Notes under the pieces: model-generated
The model's input: only the letters and a program-made list of their open reading frames with translations
What the model was told of the DNA's origin: nothing
Databases searched by the model: none
Assembly (NCBI RefSeq): GCF_001507335.1
Contig: NZ_LMAH01000002.1
Span: forward strand, 124,001-188,000
DNA: 64,000 nucleotides
Reading direction: 5' to 3'
Origin: Chryseobacterium sp. JAH
GTDB taxonomy: Bacteria; Bacteroidota; Bacteroidia; Flavobacteriales; Weeksellaceae
Shown: positions 19,051-28,460 of the stretch, piece after piece
Layout of the letters: the number at the start of each line of letters is the position of its first letter
Numbering within the stretch: position 1 is the stretch's first letter
Made by a program: the position numbers and the translations under genes

Positions 19051-19220
19051 TCTGAAATTTTAAATAAGATTAAATCCTTCAAGGATTTTCACATTGCAAA
19101 ATTAACCATTACAGATGACTTTTTGGCTATGAATTATATTAGGTCTTATTTTATAATCAATCTAAATACTTTGTCGTCAAAGTGTTTTCCGAGATCAATA
19201 TATCCTTCATTCTCACAATA

Positions 19221-20234
19221 CTAATCCATTTTCATTTTAACAATTCTGTCTTTTCCTGCAAACACCACTGTATTTTTATCAACCCATTCACAAACAAAAA
19301 ACCCTTTCTCATCGGAAATTTTCTTCCATGTTTTCCCGAAATCTGAGGAATAACTGATGTGCTGATCACCAACCGTGATGATTTCTTTGCCTTTTGATCC
19401 TGGTTTTATTTTAACACAAGTCATGTAACCCGCATTTTGTCCCGAAGCCTGAATCTGCCAAGTTACTCCACCGTCATGAGTTGTCGCAATATTGTTGATA
19501 TTAGCGTCTTGTTTGGTATAATCACCACCGACTGCGATCCCGAATTGATCATCTAAGAAGTCTATGGAATAAATACCCTGTGATGAAATCCCCTGAACGA
19601 AAGGTGTATCGTAGGCTTCTAATTTATCATTTTTAAGATTTAATCTCAAAATTCTTGAAGAATTCCCTCCGGTGCCAGTCCAAAGATAATTTTGTCCTAC
19701 GGCAATATTGGTATTACTTGCTGCGAACGCTGCCTCACCAGCATTCAATTTTAAATGCGAATAGTTTTTAATTTCGAATTTTTCTTTATTTAAACTGAAT
19801 TGCAACAGTTTTAGCTTTAAATCTGTTGAAGGATCTGAGAAAGCATAAAATTTATTCTTATCAAAATATAAAGCATCATAAAAGGCAGTTTTCACAGTAT
19901 CGGTAAATACAATTTTATGCGTGAGATTTTTCTTATCAATTTTAAAAAAGTAAGCAGGACTTTCAATACTAATAGCATAAAACGATTTTTTATCCTGCGC
20001 CAGAGTTCTGAACTGTAATTTCTTTTCAGACAATCTGATTTGTTTTTGATTTTTAGGATTTTTTAAATCTACATATCCGAATTTTGAATCAGTGCCGCTG
20101 TACCAGACTTTTCCGTCCCAGATCTCTAATGCTCTGATGCTGATTTTGTCATTCAATAACGTTTCAAAACTTACATTTTGAGCAAAGATAAAAGTTCCAA
20201 AGAATAGAAATAATGTGGGGAATAATTTTTTCAT
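19221..20234 (-). CDS. Secreted beta-propeller protein (BNR/photosystem-II-stability-factor-like)
   Basis: A 337-residue exported protein; the ATG at 20234 (MKKLFPTLFLFFGTFIFAQ) is preferred to one 3 codons earlier because it starts the signal peptide. The body shows repeated propeller strands such as LEIWDGKVWYSGTDSKFGYV, GQNYLWTGTGGNSSRIL, and sialidase-type Asp boxes ATTHDGGVTWQIQ and SYSSDFGKTWKKI (S-x-D-x-G-x-T-W). YSIDFLDDQFGIAVGGDY matches the repeat of HCF136-like proteins. Binding or catalytic role is unknown. It is a lone gene 41 bases downstream of the amino-acid permease. Confidence 0.82.
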   Translation of the reverse strand: MKKLFPTLFLFFGTFIFAQNVSFETLLNDKISIRALEIWDGKVWYSGTDSKFGYVDLKNPKNQKQIRLSEKKLQFRTLAQDKKSFYAISIESPAYFFKIDKKNLTHKIVFTDTVKTAFYDALYFDKNKFYAFSDPSTDLKLKLLQFSLNKEKFEIKNYSHLKLNAGEAAFAASNTNIAVGQNYLWTGTGGNSSRILRLNLKNDKLEAYDTPFVQGISSQGIYSIDFLDDQFGIAVGGDYTKQDANINNIATTHDGGVTWQIQASGQNAGYMTCVKIKPGSKGKEIITVGDQHISYSSDFGKTWKKISDEKGFFVCEWVDKNTVVFAGKDRIVKMKMD

Positions 20235-20283
20235 AACACTCAAATTTAGTCAAAAAAAATTCCGCATAAAGCGGAATTTAAAT

Positions 20284-21927
20284 TTATTCTTTATTGTCAA
20301 TATTGATGTTGACATCTTCTAAAGGTTTTTGTTCTGCCTTAAAGGTTTCTCCATAACCGCCATTCTGCAGTTTTGAATTTCTCTTACTGTAAAGGAAATA
20401 AATAATAAATCCGATAATTAACCAACCGAAAGAGTACATCTGTGCTTCTTTACTAAGGTTGAAAATCAGGTATACATTGATTGCAATTCCTAAACAAGCA
20501 ATTACCGGCAATGCAGGAACTCTGAAGCTTCTTACCAAATTCGGTTCTTTCACTCTTAGAACCCATACAGCAACACAAACCATTGTAAAGGCAAATAAAG
20601 TTCCGAAACTTGTCATGTGTGCCAACTCGTTAATTGGTGTCAGTGATGCCACTATCGCAATAACTGTCCCCAAAATCATTAAGTTCTTCCTAGGAACTCC
20701 TGATGTCGGATTTACTTTTGAAAATGTAGCAGGAATCAATCCATCCTTAGACATTCCTAAGAAAATTCTGGATTGACCCATAATCATTACCATCAATACA
20801 GAAATCAAACCTACGGTTGCTGCAATCGTAATGATGTAACCAGCCCAAGCCTGACCTGCAATATCAAACGCATAAGCTACAGGAGCTTTAATCGCATCAG
20901 GATATTTACCTAAAGGATTAAAATCTGTATAATGCATCATCCCCGTAAGAACCAATGATACCAAAATATATAAAATTGTACAAATTACTAACGAAGTAAT
21001 GATAGCAAATGGAACATCTTTTTTAGGATTAATTGCTTCACCAGCCTGTGTAGAAACCGCATCAAAACCTACATAAGCAAAGAAGATCGCAGAAGCACCG
21101 GCAATAATTCCGCCATAGCCATATGCCTTATGAGAGATTCCGTTTTCTGTAATGGTTGTTGCTTCAGGGATAAAAGGTGTCCAGTTAGCAGTATCGATGA
21201 AAAATAAACCTGCAATAATTACAAATATAATCGCAGAAACTTTTAAAATTACAATAAAGTTGTTGGCTTTAGCAGCACCTTTTGTACCTCTCAATAAAAT
21301 CCAGATTACAAATAAAACGATCAGTAAAGCAGGAAGATTCAGAAAAAGTTTAAAATCTAATAATTCAGGAGCAGCATTGAAATTATTAATAGTTTCCTGA
21401 AAACCTAATAATTTATCAGCAGGAAGTTTTCCGTCTGCGATCTGTTTTGTAGCTTCTCCGAACGCTTTATGAGCAGTTCCGGGATCTGTGGTCATCCAAT
21501 AGGGTAAATGCAGACCAAACATTTTGAGAAGTTTACCAAAATAACCCGACCACGAAACGGCAACCGTCATCGATCCCATGGCATATTCTAATATCAAACC
21601 CCAACCGATAATCCATGCAAAAATTTCACCTACCGTTCCGTATGCATAAGCATAAGCAGAACCCTCTACGGGAAGTATTGATGCAAACTCAGCATAACAC
21701 AGAGCTGCAAACACACAGGCAATACCCGCTACCACAAAAGACAGTGCTAATGCAGGACCTGCGTTGTAATAGGCACCAGTACCTGTAAGTACAAAAATTC
21801 CTCCTCCGATAATAGCTCCAATTCCGATAGCAGTAAGGCTCCATTTTCCTAAAACACGTTTTAGTTCGCTTTTCTGTATATCGGCTTCGTAAGCACTCAT
21901 TGGCTTTTTAGCCCAAATTTTCGACAT
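20284..21927 (-). CDS. APC-family amino-acid permease (CAT-like)
   Basis: A 547-residue inner-membrane permease with about 12 helices. The start at 21927 (MSKIWAKKPMSAYEAD) is preferred to an upstream ATG at 21984 that would add an unrelated stretch. The substrate signature GIGAIIGGGIFVLTGTGA follows a cytoplasmic lead-in. FAALCYAEFASILPVEGSAY, FAYVGFDAVSTQAGEAINP and SRIFLGMSKDGLIPATFSKV are typical of cationic-amino-acid-type (YfnA/CAT) transporters. An extended loop near residues 140-190 separates helices. Substrate is not decided by sequence. Confidence 0.88.
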   Translation of the reverse strand: MSKIWAKKPMSAYEADIQKSELKRVLGKWSLTAIGIGAIIGGGIFVLTGTGAYYNAGPALALSFVVAGIACVFAALCYAEFASILPVEGSAYAYAYGTVGEIFAWIIGWGLILEYAMGSMTVAVSWSGYFGKLLKMFGLHLPYWMTTDPGTAHKAFGEATKQIADGKLPADKLLGFQETINNFNAAPELLDFKLFLNLPALLIVLFVIWILLRGTKGAAKANNFIVILKVSAIIFVIIAGLFFIDTANWTPFIPEATTITENGISHKAYGYGGIIAGASAIFFAYVGFDAVSTQAGEAINPKKDVPFAIITSLVICTILYILVSLVLTGMMHYTDFNPLGKYPDAIKAPVAYAFDIAGQAWAGYIITIAATVGLISVLMVMIMGQSRIFLGMSKDGLIPATFSKVNPTSGVPRKNLMILGTVIAIVASLTPINELAHMTSFGTLFAFTMVCVAVWVLRVKEPNLVRSFRVPALPVIACLGIAINVYLIFNLSKEAQMYSFGWLIIGFIIYFLYSKRNSKLQNGGYGETFKAEQKPLEDVNINIDNKE

Positions 21928-22092
21928 ATTTTTTTTATTTATTAAAGATTTACGAAAATATAAAAAATTTAACGATATTAACATTTATTAATAAAATTTC
22001 ATGATTTAATTTACATTAAAAAATATAAAAAACTGATTTACACTTGTTTTAGACATTTTAAACTAGATGTTTTTTTGTTTATTTTTGATCTC

Positions 22093-22764
22093 ATGAATGT
22101 ATATGATCTCTTTGTAAAACCGTATGAAACCTATACAGAATTGCAAATTTTGCTGGAAGGTACCGGAACTTTGTTCGGAATTTTAAGCGTCTACTTTTCC
22201 ATTAAAAAAAATATATGGGTCTATCCTACCGGGATTATTTCTACAGTTATTTATGTTTACCTCCTTTTTATTGCAGGTCTTTTGGGGGACTGTATGATCA
22301 ACGTTTATTATACAGTAATGAGTCTGTACGGCTGGGTTCTCTGGCATCAGAATTCCGAAGACAACATTCACGTTGAAGTTTCTTGGGCTACAAAGAAAGA
22401 ATGGATTATTTCGGCAGTGCTTTTTTTGCTGAGTGTTTTCTTGGTGATGGTGATTTATTATTACAAACCTTTGCTTGATAACAATTTTGTTTCAGAAAAT
22501 CTGCAGTATGGTTTTCATCATCTGGATTGGGCAAATTGGATGGATATTTTTACAACATCCGTATTTTTAGTCGGAATGTGGCTGATGGCAAAAAGACGTA
22601 TCGATAATTGGATTTTCTGGATTTTGGGAGACCTTATTTCTATCCCAATGTATATTTATAAAGGATACGGAATTACTTCGGTACAGTATTTGGTTTTTAC
22701 TGTTATGGCTACCATTGGCTACATTCAGTGGAGGAAAAATTTTAAACAAAACAACCCATATTAG
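22093..22764 (+). CDS. pnuC: Nicotinamide riboside/nicotinamide transporter PnuC
   Basis: Inner-membrane vitamin carrier feeding NAD synthesis. The ATG at 22093 gives 223 residues with seven membrane segments. Family features: EILLEG-like LQILLEGTGTLFGILSVY, IWVYPTGIISTVIYVY, YYTVMSLYGWVLW, and the late block NWIFWILGDLISIPMYIYKG with VQYLVF. A TATTTTTG box ends only 5 bases before the ATG (22080-22087), so if functional the message would be almost leaderless. The next gene follows after 2 bases. No nadR kinase is adjacent. Confidence 0.9.
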   Translation: MNVYDLFVKPYETYTELQILLEGTGTLFGILSVYFSIKKNIWVYPTGIISTVIYVYLLFIAGLLGDCMINVYYTVMSLYGWVLWHQNSEDNIHVEVSWATKKEWIISAVLFLLSVFLVMVIYYYKPLLDNNFVSENLQYGFHHLDWANWMDIFTTSVFLVGMWLMAKRRIDNWIFWILGDLISIPMYIYKGYGITSVQYLVFTVMATIGYIQWRKNFKQNNPY

Positions 22765-22766
22765 AG

Positions 22767-23336
22767 ATGAAAAATTTAATAAAAATAGCATTCGCAGCAG
22801 TCATTGCATGTAGTTTATCTTCATGTATGTCTTACAACAGCGGATACGCGGATACATACGGTGATCCTTATTATAACAATGGATATTATTACGCACCGCA
22901 AGCTTATTACAATACAGGTGGATATTATGCCAACGATGGCTATTATTACAGAGATGATATGAGATATTACTATGATAATGGGGTTCCTTATTATTATGGT
23001 AATAACAGAACCAAAGTGTATGTTGAAAAACGATCATCAACAAACCGACCTGCTCCAAGTTTCAGAGATACACCCAACAATAATAACGGAACCTATACCA
23101 ATCCGAGAAACAGCAACGGTAACGTGGGTACCCCAAGAAGAAACAGCGGATTCAGAAACTCCGGAAATAACAACGGACAAAGACCGCAGCAGCAAAGTAC
23201 ACCGAGATCCAACAGAAACAGTGGTTTCAGAAATAATACAAACAGTACAAGAAGCACACAAAATGCCACACCTGCTGCAACTCAAAATAACAGCCAGGAG
23301 AAATCAAATAGATCAGGAGGCGGATTCAGAAAATAA
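22767..23336 (+). CDS. Tyr- and Asn-rich lipoprotein of low complexity
   Basis: A 189-residue lipoprotein with lipobox SLSSC after a short hydrophobic lead. Residues about 25-80 are extremely tyrosine-rich (YYNNGYYYAPQAYYN and similar), ending with RDDMRYYYDNGVPYYYGNN. The second half is Asn/Arg/Ser/Gln-rich with a repeated NSGFRN unit (RRNSGFRNSGNNN, RNSGFRNNTNS) and a GGGFRK end. No fold is predicted from this; it is probably an intrinsically disordered envelope protein. It directly follows pnuC by 2 bases and has its own terminator. Confidence 0.8.
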   Translation: MKNLIKIAFAAVIACSLSSCMSYNSGYADTYGDPYYNNGYYYAPQAYYNTGGYYANDGYYYRDDMRYYYDNGVPYYYGNNRTKVYVEKRSSTNRPAPSFRDTPNNNNGTYTNPRNSNGNVGTPRRNSGFRNSGNNNGQRPQQQSTPRSNRNSGFRNNTNSTRSTQNATPAATQNNSQEKSNRSGGGFRK

Positions 23337-23350
23337 TCATTCTAAATAAG

Positions 23351-23378
23351 AAAACGGACAGCAGCAGCTGTTCGTTTT
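23351..23378 (+). terminator. Intrinsic terminator
   Basis: Stem AAAACGGACAGC / GCTGTTCGTTTT (one G-U pair) with a 3-base loop, then TT, directly after the Tyr-rich lipoprotein gene. Confidence 0.8.
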
Positions 23379-23394
23379 TTCGTTTTAATTATAG

Positions 23395-23402
23395 TAATTT
23401 TG
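23395..23402 (+). promoter_or_regulatory. Predicted -7 box for dapF (TAATTTTG)
   Basis: Exact TAnnTTTG match 27 bases before the dapF start and just after a terminator, which is where a new promoter is needed. The -33 element is not clear. Confidence 0.5.
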
Positions 23403-23429
23403 TACGTTGGTTTTTAGACAAAATAAAGT

Positions 23430-24200
23430 ATGGAATTTTATAAATATCAGGGAACAGGAAATGACTTTGTCATGCTAGACAACCGTTCAGGAAAATGGGA
23501 CAATCTAAATATTGAAAGTATCCAGAAACTTTGTGACCGCCGTTTCGGAATAGGTGCAGATGGTTTAATCAAAATAAATAATGCTGAGGATGTCGACTTC
23601 GAAGTTGACTACTACAATTCTGACGGTTCAAAAAGTTTTTGTGGGAATGGTGCCCGCTGTTCGGTCGCTTTTGCAAATTTCCTTTCTATTTTTAAAAACA
23701 ACAAGACAGTATTTACAGCAATTGACGGACTTCATGAAGCTGAAATCGATGGTGATATTGTAAAACTAAAAATGGGGGATGTTGATGCAATCAATAATGA
23801 CGGAGATGATTCAGTTTTAGATACCGGTTCTCCCCATTATGTAAAATACGTACGAGACATTTCAAATTTCAACGTTTTTGCAGAAGGAAACAGCATCAGA
23901 AACTCTGAAAATTATCAGGAAAAAGGCATCAATGTAAATTTTGTTGAAAATATTTCTGACGATGAAATTTTCGTAAGAACCTATGAACGAGGCGTTGAGG
24001 ACGAAACTTATAGTTGCGGAACCGGAGTTACAGCTTCTGCTTTAACTTTTCTTCAAAAAAGCAATCTAACTTCCATAAAAGTTAAAACGCTGGGTGGCGA
24101 CCTTAAAGTTTATGCTGAAAAAAACGGAGATTCTTTCCGCGAAATTTGGCTTGAAGGTCCGGCAAAGCAGGTTTTCTCAGGTAAGGTAGATCTTATTTAA
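23430..24200 (+). CDS. dapF: Diaminopimelate epimerase DapF
   Basis: Converts LL- to meso-diaminopimelate for peptidoglycan and lysine. The 256-residue enzyme has both catalytic cysteine motifs: SKSFCGNGARC (about 70) and TYSCGTGVTAS (about 197), plus YQGTGNDFVMLDNR at the N-terminus, RRFGIGADGLI, DTGSPHYV and GINVNFVE. It is a little shorter than the usual 270-280. mltG follows 33 bases later, so two peptidoglycan-related genes probably share a message. Confidence 0.94.
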   Translation: MEFYKYQGTGNDFVMLDNRSGKWDNLNIESIQKLCDRRFGIGADGLIKINNAEDVDFEVDYYNSDGSKSFCGNGARCSVAFANFLSIFKNNKTVFTAIDGLHEAEIDGDIVKLKMGDVDAINNDGDDSVLDTGSPHYVKYVRDISNFNVFAEGNSIRNSENYQEKGINVNFVENISDDEIFVRTYERGVEDETYSCGTGVTASALTFLQKSNLTSIKVKTLGGDLKVYAEKNGDSFREIWLEGPAKQVFSGKVDLI

Positions 24201-24233
24201 ATAAAGCAAAAACTTTTAATCAATTCATCCATA

Positions 24234-25259
24234 ATGAAAAAAGCTATTCTCATTATCGTACTCCTTATTCTTGCTGTTGCAGGATTTTTTGGTTTTAAAT
24301 TTTATAAAAAATATTACGGAAACAATGTGCAGAAAGACGGGTACGTTTTGATTCCTCATGGGGCAGACTATAAGCAAATTTTAGATTCTGTTGCTCCATA
24401 TATTGATAATAAAGAATCTTTTAATGATGTAGCGAAAGACAAGAAAATGGATCAACATTTCAAACCGGGGCGTTACCATTTCAATAAAGGAGCAAGTAAC
24501 ACAAGTCTTGTGAACATGATTAAAGCGGGAAATCAAACCGAAAACTCCTTCAGAATCGGTGATTTCGGAGATATTTATCAGATGGTTGGGAAAGTTTCAA
24601 AAAAAACTGAACTTGATTCTTTGACATTTGTGAATGATTTAAATAAAATTGCGACAGAAAAAGGATACAGCAGCGCTGAAGATTTAAAAAAATATTTTTT
24701 CATTGATACGTACAATTTCTTCTGGACGGTAACTCCAAAAGAATTCTTCAAAAAATTTGAAGATCAGTACAATGAATTCTGGACCGCTGAAAAAAAAGAG
24801 AAAGAAGAAAAATCTGGACTATCCAGAGAACAGATTTATTCGTTGGCATCTATTGTTTATAAAGAATCAGGAGGAAAACCTGACGAGATGAAAACTATTG
24901 CAGGATTATATTTAAACCGTTTTCGAAAAGGCATGAAACTCCAATCTGATCCTACGGTAATCTACGCGATCAATAAACAAACTAATTTTAAGAATCCTAT
25001 AAAAAGGGTATTTTATAAGCATTTAACCACACCTTCTCCTTACAATACTTATGCGAATGCAGGAATTCCTCCGGGTCCGATTTGTGTGGTTGATAAAAAT
25101 GCTGTGAATGCTGTTTTGGATGCCGAAAACAACTCATATATTTTTATGTGCGCAGACCCTGCAAGGCTTGGTTACCACAAATTTACAGCCAATGCAGAGG
25201 AGCATGTAAAAAATGCAAAAGCTTATCAGGATTGGCTTAATTCTAAAAATATCAAATAG
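24234..25259 (+). CDS. mltG: Endolytic murein transglycosylase MltG
   Basis: YceG-like lytic transglycosylase that cuts nascent glycan strands and helps set their length. The 341-residue protein has an N-terminal membrane anchor (AILIIVLLILAVAGFFGFKFY), a LysM-like region, and the YceG catalytic block: ASIVYKESGGKPDEMKTIAG with the expected acid Glu, LYLNRFRKGMKLQSDPTVIY, SPYNTYANAGIPPGPI and ARLGYHKFTANAEEHV. The catalytic domain faces the periplasm. It is downstream of dapF. Confidence 0.93.
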   Translation: MKKAILIIVLLILAVAGFFGFKFYKKYYGNNVQKDGYVLIPHGADYKQILDSVAPYIDNKESFNDVAKDKKMDQHFKPGRYHFNKGASNTSLVNMIKAGNQTENSFRIGDFGDIYQMVGKVSKKTELDSLTFVNDLNKIATEKGYSSAEDLKKYFFIDTYNFFWTVTPKEFFKKFEDQYNEFWTAEKKEKEEKSGLSREQIYSLASIVYKESGGKPDEMKTIAGLYLNRFRKGMKLQSDPTVIYAINKQTNFKNPIKRVFYKHLTTPSPYNTYANAGIPPGPICVVDKNAVNAVLDAENNSYIFMCADPARLGYHKFTANAEEHVKNAKAYQDWLNSKNIK

Positions 25260-25448
25260 AAAATATATTTAACTAAAATTTAACAATTTAGCAATTAACA
25301 AATCGCCTTCAAATGCGACCAATCTATTAAAAATAATAAACGAAACTTGAAAATCTGAACATTCGGCGTTTAATAATTTGATAATATTAAATGTATTTTT
25401 CATGATTTCATTTAAAGAATACTTATGAATCAGACGGAAATAATCAGC

Positions 25449-27932
25449 ATGATTACAAAGAAAACCTTAGGGCTTACTTTTGTATTATCGGCAGCGGCTT
25501 TTGCCTTTGGACAGGAAAAAGTAGGTGTTACAGGAACTATTGTAGACAAGAGCAACCAGCCTGTACCTTATGCTTCTGTTACCTTTAGTCACAAAGAAAA
25601 TAAACTCTTCAGTGATGCTACTTTAACAGACGAAAAAGGTCAGTACAACTTAGAATTAACACCTGGAAATTATGATATCTCAATAGAGGCAATCGATTTC
25701 AAAAAAAGTGTCGTCAATAAGCAGATTGCCGCAGCGGGAAATATTGGTGCTTTATCAATTGAAGCTGAAGGTTCTGCTACCAATTTAAAAACTCAGGATA
25801 TTCAGGGCGTAACGATTACAGTTGCTCAAAAACCTTATAAAGTAGAATTAGATAAAAGAACATACGACCCATCTCAGGATATCGTAAGTAAAGGAGGAAA
25901 CCTTCAGGATGTACTTTCAAATGTACCATCAGTTTCTGTGGATACAGACGGTACAGTATCAATGAGAGGAAGCTCAAATGTGAGATTCTTAATCAACGGA
26001 AAACCTTCTGCCCTTCTTGGAATTGACGATGGTGCCAACGCTTTACAAAGTATTCCGGCTGATCAGATCGAAAGAATTGAGGTCATCACCAACCCTTCTT
26101 CAAAATTCGAAGCAAGCGGAACGGCTGGTATTTTAAATATTATTTTAAAGAAATCTAAGAAAACAGGTTTCAACGGAAGTGTAATCGGAACTTTAGGGTA
26201 TTTACCTCAAACGAATTTAAACACCAACTTGAGCTGGAGAAAAGGAAATTTAACTTGGTTCTTGAATGGCGGCGGCGGATATCGTGAATCTAAGAATACG
26301 AATAGAAATAATGCAACATTTTTTAATGCTGCCTTAGACAGTGATCGAACTTTCACAGGTCAGGAATCAATTACAAACAGCAGCAACAATAATTACAATG
26401 CATCATCAGGTATCGTTTATGATATTTCTGATAAAACATCTGTTAATGCTTCTGCTACAGTAAGAACTTTTGAAAGCGAAAATGTTGGTAATGTGAATTA
26501 TGAATACCGCTTCTTTAAAGATCCTGGCATGTTTGTAAATAGAATGAATACGGGTTCTAACAATAATCTTGCGTTTCAGGCAGATTTAGGTTTAGATCAC
26601 AAATTTGATGACAAGGGACAAAACTTATCATTATCTGCAAGCTTACAGAGCAACAGATCATACAATGATACTGACGTAAACCAAACCCAGAACAACGTCT
26701 TTGAACTGCAGAACGTAATTAATCAGACAACTAAAAATAAAACATTGGTAGGTAAAGCTGATTATGAACTGCCTATTGGTGAAAATTCAAAAATTGAGGC
26801 CGGCTACAGGTTAGATATTAATCAAAACGTATATGACAACGATGTTTTGGAAAGAACTGTCAACAATCCTGATTTTCATTTTCTGAATAATTTCACCTAC
26901 AATGCGTATTACAGAGAAATTTTCAATGCCGGTTATGTACAGTTCAGAAGTAAAATTGGTAAGTTGGGTTATCAGTTGGGACTTAGGAATGAGTATTCTC
27001 AGGTTGATATCAAGTATTCAAATTTAGATTTCTATACTGATAATATTAACAGTAAGAAGACTTATAATAACTTATTCCCTTCGGTATTCTTAAGCTACGA
27101 AATTGCAAAAGACAATCAGTTTTTGGTCAACTACTCAAGAAGGATTGACAGACCGAGATCTTTCTTTTTGATTCCAAATCCTAGTTATACTGATAATCAG
27201 AATATTTTTGACGGAAATATTGATTTAAATCCCTCTTATGTAGATTCGTATGAATTTGGATACAGTATTTCTAAAGGTAAATTCACGATCAACCCCACAC
27301 TTTATTACAGGCATTCAACAGATGATGTAAAAATGTTGGTGTACTCTGATTTATCAGGAGCCTTCCACACGAAACCTATCAACTTAGGAAGTGACGACCG
27401 TTATGGTTTAGACTTAAACTTCAACTGGGACGCTACAAAATGGTTGAAATTCTTAGGAAACGTGGATTTATTTGGCTATAAAACAACAGGAATTTCTAAT
27501 GCTCCAGAGTTATTAGGCAAACCGCTATCTTTTGAAGGGTCAGGTTTTTCTACAAGAGCCAGATTGACCTCAACTTTTAAGATTGATAAAACATTCAGCT
27601 TCCAGCTGCAAGGTTTCTACAGAGGAGCTCAGAAAACAGAAAACCAAACTAGAAATGATATGTATGCTTTAAATTTAGGGGCATCGAAAACCATTTGGGA
27701 TGGTAACGGAACAGTGAGTTTCAACATTCAGGATATATTCAATACTCGTGCAATGAGAAGTACTACCAATACGGCAGAATTTAGCAGAGATTCTTATATG
27801 CAATGGCAGCCAAGACAGTTTGCAGTATCATTGACTTACAGATTCAAGCAAGGTGAAAAAATCGAGCAGCCAAAAAGAAAGAAAGATGTGAATTCTAATG
27901 CTACAGGAGACGAACAACAAGGTCCGATGTAA
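25449..27932 (+). CDS. TonB-dependent outer-membrane receptor-type protein
   Basis: An outer-membrane beta-barrel of about 827 residues. The start at 25449 places the signal peptide (MITKKTLGLTFVLSAAAFAF) at the N-terminus; an ATG at 25425 adds eight residues. A carboxypeptidase-regulatory-like domain follows (VTGTIVDKSNQPVPYASV). Next is a plug domain with GGNLQDVLSNVPSVSVDTDG and SIPADQIERIEVITNPSSKF, then a barrel ending FAVSLTYRFKQG. It fits the 'outer membrane beta-barrel family' group of flavobacteria, whose cargo is mostly unknown. A hydrophilic 25-residue tail follows the last strand, which is unusual because the terminal aromatic is normally near the end. It has no SusD partner. Confidence 0.88.
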   Translation: MITKKTLGLTFVLSAAAFAFGQEKVGVTGTIVDKSNQPVPYASVTFSHKENKLFSDATLTDEKGQYNLELTPGNYDISIEAIDFKKSVVNKQIAAAGNIGALSIEAEGSATNLKTQDIQGVTITVAQKPYKVELDKRTYDPSQDIVSKGGNLQDVLSNVPSVSVDTDGTVSMRGSSNVRFLINGKPSALLGIDDGANALQSIPADQIERIEVITNPSSKFEASGTAGILNIILKKSKKTGFNGSVIGTLGYLPQTNLNTNLSWRKGNLTWFLNGGGGYRESKNTNRNNATFFNAALDSDRTFTGQESITNSSNNNYNASSGIVYDISDKTSVNASATVRTFESENVGNVNYEYRFFKDPGMFVNRMNTGSNNNLAFQADLGLDHKFDDKGQNLSLSASLQSNRSYNDTDVNQTQNNVFELQNVINQTTKNKTLVGKADYELPIGENSKIEAGYRLDINQNVYDNDVLERTVNNPDFHFLNNFTYNAYYREIFNAGYVQFRSKIGKLGYQLGLRNEYSQVDIKYSNLDFYTDNINSKKTYNNLFPSVFLSYEIAKDNQFLVNYSRRIDRPRSFFLIPNPSYTDNQNIFDGNIDLNPSYVDSYEFGYSISKGKFTINPTLYYRHSTDDVKMLVYSDLSGAFHTKPINLGSDDRYGLDLNFNWDATKWLKFLGNVDLFGYKTTGISNAPELLGKPLSFEGSGFSTRARLTSTFKIDKTFSFQLQGFYRGAQKTENQTRNDMYALNLGASKTIWDGNGTVSFNIQDIFNTRAMRSTTNTAEFSRDSYMQWQPRQFAVSLTYRFKQGEKIEQPKRKKDVNSNATGDEQQGPM

Positions 27933-27960
27933 TAATGGAATTTAGAAAAGTCCTATAAAT

Positions 27961-27998
27961 AAAAAAATTCCCGAAAAATAATTTTCGGGAATTTTTTT
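27961..27998. terminator. Bidirectional intrinsic terminator
   Basis: A 17-bp perfect inverted repeat, AAAAAAATTCCCGAAAA / TTTTCGGGAATTTTTTT with a 4-base loop, between the convergent receptor and cytidylyltransferase genes. Confidence 0.92.
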
Positions 27999-28431
27999 AT
28001 TTCAATTTTGCCATTTCGGCTTCGTAGATTCTTTTCCTAAGATCGCTTGATGAAAAACGGTGATCTCTTTTATTATAAAAAATTTCTATACCCTTTTCCT
28101 CGCAGTAATTTTTTCCCGTGAAGTCTCTATCCATATAATCATCTCCGATAATCCTTACATCGATTACAAAAGATTTCAAAATATCTTCCAAATCCTCTTC
28201 GGTATAATACGGGATAATTTCGTCCACTGCACTTACAGCTTTGAGCTGTATGTATCTTTCTACGATAGTCTGAGTTGGTTTATTCTTCGTTGGTCTGTCA
28301 TGTGATGGATCAATCTGCAATCCCACAATCAGGTAATCACATACTGTTTTAGCTTCTTCCAGCATTTTGATATGCCCTGCGTGAAGTAAATCAAATGATG
28401 AAAATGTAATTCCTATTCTTTCGGTTTTCAT
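27997..28431 (-). CDS. Cytidylyltransferase-like (TagD-type) nucleotidyltransferase
   Basis: A 144-residue single-domain nucleotidyltransferase. It has the HxGH signature in FSSFDLLHAGHIKMLEEAK, the IVGLQIDPSHD loop, and a C-terminal RDHRFSSSDLRKRI in the position of the RTxGISTT motif. Relatives make CDP-glycerol from glycerol-3-phosphate, and others transfer a nucleotide to other sugars or alcohols. Here the adjacent galE and DegT genes suggest a role in surface-polysaccharide precursors, which is inference. It is separated from galE by 29 bases. Confidence 0.85.
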   Translation of the reverse strand: MKTERIGITFSSFDLLHAGHIKMLEEAKTVCDYLIVGLQIDPSHDRPTKNKPTQTIVERYIQLKAVSAVDEIIPYYTEEDLEDILKSFVIDVRIIGDDYMDRDFTGKNYCEEKGIEIFYNKRDHRFSSSDLRKRIYEAEMAKLK

Positions 28432-28460
28432 ATAAATTCTTGGTGTAATATGAGTTAAAA

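Noticed and set aside
19150..19220. Extension of the propeller gene beyond its stop (YCENEGYIDLGKHFDDK)
   Set aside because: A 23-codon in-frame open stretch follows the TAG at 19221-19223 and looks protein-like, but it is too short to claim read-through or a remnant.
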